The notes under the pieces: generated by a model
The model's database searches: none
What the model saw: only the letters and a program-made list of their open reading frames with translations
Told to the model about the DNA's origin: nothing
Assembly (NCBI GenBank): GCA_028564705.1
Contig: JAPXFQ010000379.1
Coordinates: 278,168-342,167 of the forward strand
From: Apricaphanius iberus
Lineage: Eukaryota; Chordata; Actinopteri; Cyprinodontiformes; Aphaniidae
DNA: 64,000 nucleotides
Direction: 5' to 3'
Translations under genes and position numbers: made by a program
Part shown: piece by piece, positions 56,020-64,000 of the stretch
Position numbering within the stretch: position 1 is the stretch's first letter
Layout of the letters: every line of letters starts with the position of its first letter

Positions 56020-57350
56020 GTCCCATGTGAAGAGGCTGGAGAAATACTGTGCAACAGGAACTAGTTCAACCCAAAACATATATTTCTCCTCATCAACTGC
56101 AGCAGGTGCTCAATGGACTTCTCTGCAGGAGAGCTCAGCTGCAAGGTTTTAGATTTGAAGTTGAGGAGCAGATTGCTGCTGTTAACTGCCGAGAATAATT
56201 TAAAACTAGCAGATTATAGTTTTTTTTTCCCTTAAAACATATACATCAGTTGTTTATATCTAGTTTATCAGGACTTTTGTGTCTAGAAAAACAAAATACA
56301 TGGATTCAACGGCTTGATGAGTGATAGCACACTTTGGATTCTCTGTTCAGCTCATTTGCATTGAATAGTAATTAAAATGAAAGAAAATAAATAAGTATTA
56401 TTGAGTGTGTCACTATTTTTAAAAATTGACTGTTAAATTGTTGATTATGACGTGATCTCCCCCCCCGATCAAAATGGCATAGACTTCTGCGGTCTCTGTT
56501 TCAACACAATGAAAAACTAATAAAAATCACTCTGTGTTTCTTAGTGAAACACTGAAAAATTTCAGTGTTTCACTAAGTTGTGACAGAGATCCAGCAGGCC
56601 TTCTTATCTTATTGCAGCAGAAAGAATACAGAATAAAATCAGCATCAGCTCTCCCTTCCGTTTCCCTGGTTACTCCAGGGTTATTCTAATATACTATACC
56701 AATTACCTTTTCAGATTCAATGTTATGTTGATGGTAAATATGTACATTTTTAAAAGCTCCTACATCGTCAAATGTTATTTTTTATTGTGTAAAGATTACA
56801 GAGATGTTTTTGTTTAGCACCTGTCCACATCTGATCTATACAATTGTTGCTCTGCTATTAAAAATCAGAACATGTTTAATGTTGGATTAATCTCGAAGCG
56901 TTTCATTGATAGTTCTGTAACTGTTTTTTTTAAGGTTACTTTAATGGGCTGTAGCGGAAAGTAGAGAAGGATGCAAATAAATGTTGTTAGATGAGCCTGT
57001 GGTATAAACCTTTTTTTAGGAAGTTATTGACTGATAAAGAATTATATTACACATGCAATGTGAGCTTACTCCTTTTTATTGGAGTTTTCTTTTACTCTTT
57101 TCTCACTAACCTACATAAATTTGTCCTAAAGAGATTTTAAATTGTGTCCGTTATTTTAATTCTAAAGATAAAAGCTAAATTCTCTCCTACTATTGATTCT
57201 TTTGTTAACAAAGGCCCCACTCCCTCAGCTGAGACGTGAGCCAGGAACACCGTCCTTACCTGGACAGCCTTGTTGGAGGAGTAAACACGACCCAAGCCTG
57301 GCGATAGCTTCACCATAGCATGCCCTCGCCGCTCACATATTATATTATAC
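56020..57350. other. AT-rich interval with one perfect palindrome
   Basis: No gene-like frame is visible. The only notable structure is the inverted repeat at 56540-56577. Confidence 0.4.
56540..56577. repeat. Perfect 18-bp inverted repeat with 2-nt spacer
   Basis: CTTAGTGAAACACTGAAA and TTTCAGTGTTTCACTAAG are exact reverse complements separated by AA. No element ends or repeated flanks were found around it. Confidence 0.9.
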
Positions 57351-57354
57351 ACTT

Positions 57355-57460
57355 TTACTAACGGCAGACAGATGGACAGCCGCTCAGATTTGTAGTTGGT
57401 GTCTTGGCGGGCGATGCTTGGACCTACACGGGACAGCAGCTCCTCAAACTGGGCCTACTG
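57355..57460 (-). pseudogene. Harbinger transposase fragment
   Basis: On the minus strand it reads AQFEELLSRVGPSIARQDTN then YKSERLSICLPL, the same segment as FDDLLGRIGARIAYQDTNYR in the 55-kb Harbinger. No inverted ends are visible. Confidence 0.7.
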
Positions 57461-57509
57461 ATGCTGGGCCTTTATTGTCTCTAGCAGGGCATGTGACATA
57501 CTAGTTGAA

Positions 57510-57660
57510 GGTGAGCAATAAAAACAGTGCCTGACCATCATCTCCAGAAGTTACACAGTCGTCCACAGAAGAGAACCAACCTTGTTCATCAGGTTATTGA
57601 GCTTTTTTCCATCCCTGATGCTGCTTCCCCAACAGATTATGGCTGAAGAGATCTTCAAAA
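57510..57660 (-). pseudogene. Possible LINE ORF2 C-terminal scrap
   Basis: The minus frame IICWGSSIRDGKKLNNLMNK then VGSLLWTTV resembles the conserved region near the end of some fish LINE ORF2 proteins. It is short and the family is not assigned. Confidence 0.4.
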
Positions 57661-57669
57661 CAGACTTGT

Positions 57670-59397
57670 AGATCTTCTACTTCTTCATGCAAATCTTACA
57701 GGACCTAAAGCCTGTTTTATACTTCTCAGTGAGCAGGGCTGTCCCTCACATGCACAAAGCAATTTCTCACCAGGACAGCAGGGGTTGTAGACCTTTTCTG
57801 GCAGATCTGATTACCATTGCAGTGATGTCTCGGGTAGACAACTCTTTATTAATTACAGCTTGTAAATGCACATCCAGTCAAGGAAGAATGGCTGACAGGG
57901 AGCAAGTTTTGACTCAGCTGAAAAGCTTTTTACTAGAAATGCAGTTGAATATACTAACAACACATGTAAAAAAGAAACAAATTGGTCTGTTTTGTTGTTC
58001 TCTACTCCTCCTGGTGTTCAGATTGCCAACAGAGCATATTAGATAAACTAGCCTTGCAATATAATCTTCTAGTGCCAAAAAGCTGCATTAAATGATAATT
58101 TTATCAAATATAGAGCATCAGGTCATGGCTCGTTCAAGAACCAGAAAAATACTTTAAAGTCTTGGAAACCTCTGTAGACTTGTAAGACTCAGAAACCTCT
58201 GGAGATGGTAAAAAAAACAACCACTTCTGCTGCGCCGGTTGACATAAGAGATGGAAAATCCTCTTCCTGGCATTTCCTCCAACAATTTCTCAACATAATC
58301 AGCCACAGTGTAGGACAAACAGCTGTGGCAACAAGCAGAGGCTACAGCATGTGCAGTCCTTCGAGGAAGCGCAGGCTCTGCGACCCAAAAGCTGTGCAAA
58401 GGAGCAGAAGCAGGACCCTTGGTGGACTGACCTGGGTGGACTGACCTAGAGGGGCAGGACCGGCAGTCTGAAAGCAGTGGTGACGGACAGCCTTCTGGAG
58501 AGCACGGAGGACATTGATCAAGCCCTTGTGGGGGGATGTAGGAGGGGTCAGGCGAGGATGGTGGCAGGAACGTTTAAAGCTGCTGAGCAGAGCTGTCTGG
58601 TGTCTCCAGGGACCAATTCCAGGAGGGCAGATCGTCAGCTGGGTCCCCACGAAGGGTGAGTCTACAGCAGCTTGCCTCTCCTACTCAGTCTTTTAGACTC
58701 TCCTGGGTCCAGTTGGTTGTTTCCTCCTGTCATGTTGTGGTTAAAGGAACCAGGCACAGAGTGGCATTTTGTTTTATTAAAATTATTTTTTAATTATGAA
58801 TGTTCAGAACCCGAGGAGACAGGATGTGGACTGGACAACATCCATGGACATTAGATATGAACAGAAGGCAGGAATTGACAATGATGACTCAGCGAAGGAA
58901 CGGGAGCACAGAGGAGGTTTAAAAAACAGAAGGACAATGATGAGGGAGGTAGTCAGGGACAGCTGGGGACAATTAAATTCATAGTGACAGATATCCCAGT
59001 ATGACAGGGCTTTCTTATGGGCCTTTTCCAGCGGGTTCCAGATTTGGTTCGATGCTAGAATCTGACTTTGAACCTATTCTCTAATTAACTGCCCAAGCAC
59101 CCGTTTTTTGGTTCCAAAGTGGTGCTTAGCCAAGTACCAACTTGCAAGGCAAAATAAACAACTAATATTTTCATTCATAACAATGGAAGCTAGAAATAAG
59201 CAGAGTTGGTTCAACCAGGTGAGACCCGGTGTTTTCTAGCTTTGTGGTCACGATCCAAGCTGCAGAAAAATTGGAGTGGTCAAATCAAACAAAGCTGATG
59301 TTTCTACAGCTGTGTCCGTCCTCCTGCTGTTGGTGGATGAGTCAACAGAGGAGGAAATTAAAGCCATAGAATGACTTAAGTGTAGCTGCTTTACTGC
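57670..59397. other. Interval with unrecognised short frames
   Basis: Frames at 57687-58046 (plus), 58154-58399 and 58342-58650 (minus) show no domain I can name. GGGCCTTTTCCAGCGGGTTC at 59018 looks like old hAT-derived repeat sequence. Confidence 0.3.
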
Positions 59398-59405
59398 ATT
59401 GTTCA

Positions 59406-60112
59406 CAGTGATCCCGGTAATGCGTTACTCCTAATGTGTCCACGTTTTCAGTAACGACTAATCTAACGCGTTACTATTTCCATATAGGTAATCAGATTAA
59501 AGTAACTTGTTCAAGCCACTGTGCGTTACTATTTTTGTAATTTTCTTAAGCAAAAACATATATTTGAACCAAAAACATATATTTTGATCCAATGGCAAAA
59601 GCATTAGGAAAACAAGCGACAATGGCGGTAAATATGGTTTTACATACCTTCGACAACACTGCTGCCATCTTTTTCTGTTACAGTTTGAAACAGCTGATTA
59701 TCTCCTTTACGGTCGCCATGTTTGCTTTGGTCTGAGCCTGTAAGTCTGAGTTTTGTACTCTGTAACTGCCCCCTAGTGGAACTCTCTAGTAGTACATGCC
59801 CAAGACACATCTTGTTGCTTCATAGTTACTGGTGTCAACGTGAGGTTAAAAAGAAAGTATATTTCTGGCTTTAGCCTACTGTTAAAATGTATTTCCAATA
59901 AAGTGAGTATTGGCAAAACTGGTTATTGTTTCTATGTTAAGGCAGTGGGAAGTGCTACTGGCAGCTGCTGAAAGTAACTACTAAAGTAACTTGTGATCTA
60001 ACTTAGTTACCTTGAAAATAAAGTAATTAGTAAAGTAACTAAGTTACTTTTGGAAGGAGTAATCAGTAGTCAGTAATCATATTACTTTTTCAAAGTAACT
60101 GTAGCAACACTG
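59406..60112. mobile_element. hAT MITE, 707 bp, exact 8-bp target duplication
   Basis: ATTGTTCA occurs at 59398-59405 and 60113-60120. The element starts CAGTGATCCCGGTAATGCG and ends AACTGTAGCAACACTG, so CAGTG...CACTG termini are inverted. The interior is full of AAAGTAACT/AGTTACTTT motifs in both orientations. An 8-bp duplication and CAG-type ends identify hAT. No transposase is encoded. Confidence 0.9.
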
Positions 60113-60120
60113 ATTGTTCA

Positions 60121-61240
60121 TGGATTAAGTTGAAAATTCCTTCCCCTTTTACCAGCCATACACTGCTGCATCTCAAAAAACACATGTGTGATGTGTTCCT
60201 TGCGTATAAATTGCTAAAACAAAAATGTCACTGTTTGTAATGTACCCAACCGTTACTCCATGTAAAATCAGCTGTTGTTGCGTTTTGCAAAAACTAAAAT
60301 TACGTGTTACTATTCTCAGACCTGATGGGCAACCGAAGGCCTGTAGTGCTTTAAAACCTGCTGCTCAGTCACGCTCATCCTCTTCATAGCAGGCCAGCTA
60401 AGGAATAATTTATGCTTTCATCTATTTATAATAACAACTGTTTTTTGAAAGAATTTATTATTTAAGGGAATGTTCTTTTTTTCAAACCTGGACCTTATTT
60501 TTAACAAATATTATGTTCATTTACTCACCTAGACAAGAGTAGAGCCACTTTGAGTGCTTTGTGAGATGTTTATATCCAGTCGCAATCAGCATATATCCAT
60601 ATGAGAGTAAATCAGGGCAGGAGATTTGCTGCCTGTAATAAGGCTTTATCTGCCCCAGAACCCCTTCATTTAACCGTGTTTTTGTTATAAATCATTAGCA
60701 CTACTCCCCTGCGAGTTCAAAACATCTCTGAAGTGTTTATTATTTTGGATCCAGTGTGATTTAGAAGTAATAATCCAACTACACAATCGTGCGATTTCAA
60801 TTGTGTCACTGCTGTGCTCCATCCCAGCTGTAGTCTGAGCAGGATTTTCACTCTGTGCTATACGGCGTTCTGTTAGACAGAACTACTGCAGACAAAACTA
60901 CTGCATACATCTCCATGGTTTGCGTTTATGTGTTTCCAAATTGCCCTAACTCTATTACCAATTGGACTAAGTTCATCTTCCACAGACTCCCTTTCCACAA
61001 GCTACGCAGACTACAGCTGCAATTGTGGACGGCTGAAATGTCATTGAAATCCTAGGTTAATTTAAATCCATTAAAAGCCTGTAAGACATTCAGAAGCCAA
61101 TACCTTAGTACGACATTCGGAACTCACAGGGGAATATTGCTAACTATTATTAACAAAACATGGTTAAATGAAGGAGTTTGGGGGCATATAATGCCTTATT
61201 ACAGTCAGGAAATCTCCTGCCCTGATTGACTCCTATTACA
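60121..61240. other. AT-rich interval, nothing recognised
   Basis: Short frames only, with no repeat or RNA gene identified. Confidence 0.35.
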
Positions 61241-61250
61241 TGGATATTGT

Positions 61251-61397
61251 GGAAGGCAAGACAGAGGCGCGGAGAGAATGGAGTAGATGCCAGCAGTTTA
61301 TTGTTGGACTTCACAACCAGAATACCTGGAAGGTAAGTATAAACACCACCATATATACAAGACTTCCTGATTGTGCAACCAATCCCACCGTGACACA
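61251..61397 (-). mobile_element. Short 3' LTR of the gypsy element
   Basis: On the minus strand the block starts TGTGTCACGGTGGG and ends GCCTTCCACA, giving TG...CA with a short TGTG/CACA inverted end. It contains AATAAA (near 61300). It lies about 125 bp downstream of the end of the gypsy pol frame in the same orientation. At ~147 bp it is short for an LTR. The 5' LTR is outside the window. Confidence 0.5.
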
Positions 61398-61523
61398 TAC
61401 CCTGGCCAATCTGGCGATGAGTGCCCCTAGTGGACCGCCACACAGGCCCCCCCCGAAACGACAGAATGGGCACCAGGCACAACAAAACCCAGCACCAACA
61501 CGTCAAAGGAAGGACACAACATT

Positions 61524-63595
61524 TCAAAAAACAAAACATGAACCCAGAACGGGCAAAAGCACCTCAAGTCCCCCGAGGAGGTCTAATAGGACGACCATAA
61601 CGGCTGACTCGCAAGGTCCCAGGAGGGTCAGACACCAGCAGACGCGGGGGGCGACCACGACGGCGGCGGGCCCGAACAGGACGAGGGTAACACCAGGCAA
61701 CAAAACTAGGCGGGGAACAGAGTCCGGAGGAGCAGCAGAAGCAGCAGCAGGAGCAGTGGCAGCAGCAGGAGGACGACCCCGGCGAGGAGGCAGGGCCGGA
61801 ACCATCAACCCATCGGGGTCCTGGTGAGCAAGCTTCAGACGATCAACAGAGACCCGCTCCAGGCGACCACCAAAGTCAAAGACAAAGTTCTTAGGCCCCG
61901 CCTCCACAACCCGAAAGGGCCCATCGTATGGAGGTTGGAGCGGGGAGCGGTGGCCACCACGCCGGAGAAACACAAATCTCGATGACAGGAGATCCCTCGG
62001 CACTCGGAAACGAGGCAAACAGTGGTGCACAGGAACGGGAGCCAGCGCCCCTGCAGCCCCCTCCATGGGCAGACGAGGGGCCATCCGGACCTCCGGAGCC
62101 GAGGCAGCAGGCAGGAAATCCCCCGGGACCCTCAGAGGCTGCCCATACACCAGTTCAGCGACAGAAGACTGAAGATCCTCTTTGGGAGCAGAGCGCAGGC
62201 CCAACATGACCGATGGCAAACGGTCAACCCAGCCCCCATCCGTGAGGCTGGCCCGAAGAGCGGCCTTGAGGGAGCAATGGAAACGCTCACAGAGGCCATT
62301 CGCCTGGGGGTTGTAGGCTGTAGTGCGATGGAGCCGCACCCCCAGGCCCACAGCCATGGCGTCCCACAGCCCCGATGTGAATTGGGCCCCCCTGTCCGAA
62401 GTCAAATCCGCAGGTGTGCCGAACCGCGAGACCCAACAAGAGATGAAGGCCCGGGCCACCACATCCGTCGACGTAGATTCCAGGGGCACCACCTCCGGCC
62501 ACCGAGTGATTCTATCCACCATAGTCAGGAGATGCGTGCAGCCACGAGAAGGGGGCAAGGGACCGACTAAATCCACGTGTACGTGGTCAAAACGCCTTTC
62601 CGGCACCAGAAAAGGCTCCAGCGGAGCCCTGACGTGTTGGTGGACCTTAGCCCGCTGACAAGGCACGCAGGCAGCGGCCCACCCCTTGACGTCTCTGCGC
62701 AACCTGGGCCAGACGAACTTAGCGCTCACCAGTTTCACAGACGCCGTAACGCCGGGATGAGACAAGGCGTGAACAGCATCGAAGATCCTGCGACGCCAGC
62801 CCACAGGAACCAGAGGCCGCGGCTGTCCGGTGGCTACGTCGCACAGCAGACTGGTCCCATCCTCATGGCAGGGCACGTCCACGAGCTGCAAACCCGTAAC
62901 AGCAGAACGACAAGCCTGGAGATCTGCATCGCCTTTCTGATCCACCGCCATAGCCGAGTAGTCCAAGCCTAGATGCACAGAGGAAACCAACACACGAGAC
63001 AGACAGTCCGCCACCCCATTGTGCTTACCAGCAACGTGTTGAATGTCCGTGGTAAACTCCGAGATGGCGGCCACCTGCCGCTGCTGTTGGCCAGACCAAG
63101 GATCCGAGACTTTGACCAGGGCAAAGGTCAACGGCTTATGATCCACAAATGCCGTGAACCGGCGGCCCTCCAACAGGAAACGGAATTTACGAGTGGCAAG
63201 GAAAAGAGCCAGGAGTTCCCTGTCGAACGTGCTGTATCTCCTCTCTACAGTGCGGAGCTGCCTGCTGAAGAAAGCGAGGGGCTGCCAGGCTCCCGCCACC
63301 CACTGCTCGCACACCGCGCCCACAGCAATGTCCGACGCATCTGTAGTGAGAGCCAGTGGAGCCGAGGGAGAGGGGTGCGCCAACAAGGCAGCCCCCGCCA
63401 GAGCGGCCCTGGCCGCCTCGAACGCCTGCAACCTGTCAGAGGACCAGGTCACCTTCTGCGACCCCTTCATCCCGCGAAGAGCCTCATACAGGGGATGCAT
63501 GAGGTGAGCAGCACGAGGGATGAACGATTATAAAAGTTCACCATGCCCAGGAACTCCTGGAGCTGCTTAACAGTAGAAGGGCGTGGAAAACCCGT
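61524..63595 (-). pseudogene. Ty3/gypsy pol: RT end, RNase H, integrase
   Basis: A 658-codon frame runs from 63500 to 61524. RNase H (residues ~45-170) has LTTDASDIAVGAV, STFDRELLALF, TAFVDHKPL and NGVADCLSR, carrying the catalytic D-E-D-D residues. Integrase follows with an HHCC finger (HALSHPGVT and CVPCQRAK, about 245-285) and the core aspartates in HVDLVGPLPP and TSDRGAQFTSG, then the Glu in NGLCERFH. The C-terminus has PPYDGPFRVVEAGPKNFVF and runs into Pro/Ala-rich low complexity. Upstream, 63595-63510 shows the RT end in another frame (STVKQLQEFLGMVNF), so there is a frameshift near 63505. The element is cut at 63602 by a different LTR. The catalytic residues are intact and the sequence is GC-rich, unlike its flanks. 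Confidence 0.88.
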
Positions 63596-63601
63596 AACTA
63601 C

Positions 63602-64000
63602 TGTTGAATTAAATAATTATCATAAGTAATTCAATGCATGTTCAAGCAGAGACAAAATGGAGCCAATTTCCAGTTTAACATTTATTTTGAACAGATTAAC
63701 AAATTGCAGTTTTACAGAGGAATTTTGCCCCCGTCAGTTCCTCTGTGGTCCAGATTTAAAGAAATCTGAACAATTAACTGATCTTCATTTCACAGCTTTA
63801 TAGACAACCGGGCCTCTAGGCGTTTCTAATCTCTCCAATCAGAACATTTTCATACAGTGTCTTAGCTCTTATTTGCTGTCAGAGAATCCTGGAGTCAGAA
63901 GATGAGTCGTCTCTGTTCTGGGTCAAAGGTTCATTATAAAGATTTATGGTTAAATGGCTATCTGCTTCTCTAAAACTTTTTCTCCCAGTTTCTTATCTAA
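63602..64000 (-). mobile_element. Start of another LTR element inserted in gypsy pol (runs off the window)
   Basis: Gypsy RT sequence stops at AAAACCCGTAACTAC and unrelated AT-rich DNA starts TGTTGAATTAAATAATTATC. It has an AATAAA on the minus strand (AAAATAAATGTT, about 63680) and a TG start, like the end of an LTR seen in reverse. The other end lies beyond 64000, so length and target duplication cannot be checked. Confidence 0.55.

Noticed and set aside
61240..61827. Plus-strand frames opposite the gypsy pol (61240-61827, 62022-62570, 62973-63533)
   Set aside because: They are shadows of the minus-strand pol gene, whose catalytic motifs are unmistakable.

Overview
This window looks like teleost fish DNA, probably from a percomorph or killifish-like lineage. 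It carries L2/Rex1-type LINEs with GAATTGAATTGAA tails, tRNA-derived SINEs, PIF/Harbinger, hAT and TTAA-target DNA transposons, BEL/Pao and Ty3/gypsy elements, an L1-type LINE and an endogenous retrovirus. I found no intact host gene, host exon series, rRNA gene or true tRNA gene. Nearly all the coding signal belongs to transposable elements (TEs), so this is a TE-dense intergenic or intronic region.

Layout. 1-0.46 kb: a 30-bp minisatellite. 0.5-3.6 kb: an L2-type LINE split by a TTAA-target element, which is itself split by a short retro-insertion. 4.2-6.5 kb: more LINE and TTAA-element pieces. 6.6-15.5 kb: an endogenous retrovirus (5' LTR, primer-binding site, leader, gag, protease, RNase H/integrase, start of env). 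It is broken by mutations, and its leader is interrupted by a 3.5-kb piggyBac element (7958-11443) whose transposase reads as an intact two-exon gene of 538 aa. 15.5-16.2 kb: a TTAA element fused to a hAT transposase remnant. 16.66-20.04 kb: a degenerate minisatellite split by the 3' part of an L1-type LINE (16994-19772). 20.7-22.0 kb: a deleted BEL/Pao element on the minus strand. 22-28.4 kb: mostly unrecognised AT-rich sequence. 28.5-31.1 kb: a hAT N-terminal remnant and an L2 LINE holding a SINE. 31.2-33.6 kb: a gypsy remnant on the minus strand. 34.1-39.2 kb: a third TTAA-element copy, a split ~110-bp tandem repeat, a candidate solo LTR and a MITE. 39.4-44.7 kb: SINEs and hAT remnants.

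45.0-56.0 kb is the most informative part. It is a nest whose boundaries can be read to the base: an L2 LINE holds a 658-bp solo LTR (4-bp target duplication) and a PIF/Harbinger element (46422-55401, TTA duplication), and the Harbinger element holds an almost full-length 8.2-kb L1-type LINE (46772-54961, minus strand). That LINE has a recognisable internal promoter, ORF1, an ORF2 with intact endonuclease and RT motifs but a few frame breaks, and an unusual ~3-kb GC-rich 3' region ending in a perfect hairpin. The 17-kb element is a truncated copy of the same 3' region.

56-64 kb: a perfect 38-bp palindromic site, Harbinger and LINE scraps, a hAT MITE with a perfect 8-bp duplication, and a gypsy pol gene (minus strand) with a short LTR. 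The gypsy pol is interrupted at 63602 by another LTR that runs off the window.

The genes do not form a host pathway. They form layers of independent insertions whose relative ages can be ordered from the nesting. Boundaries with matching target duplications are seen directly. Family names rest on recognised protein motifs, and copy number, age and activity are inference.
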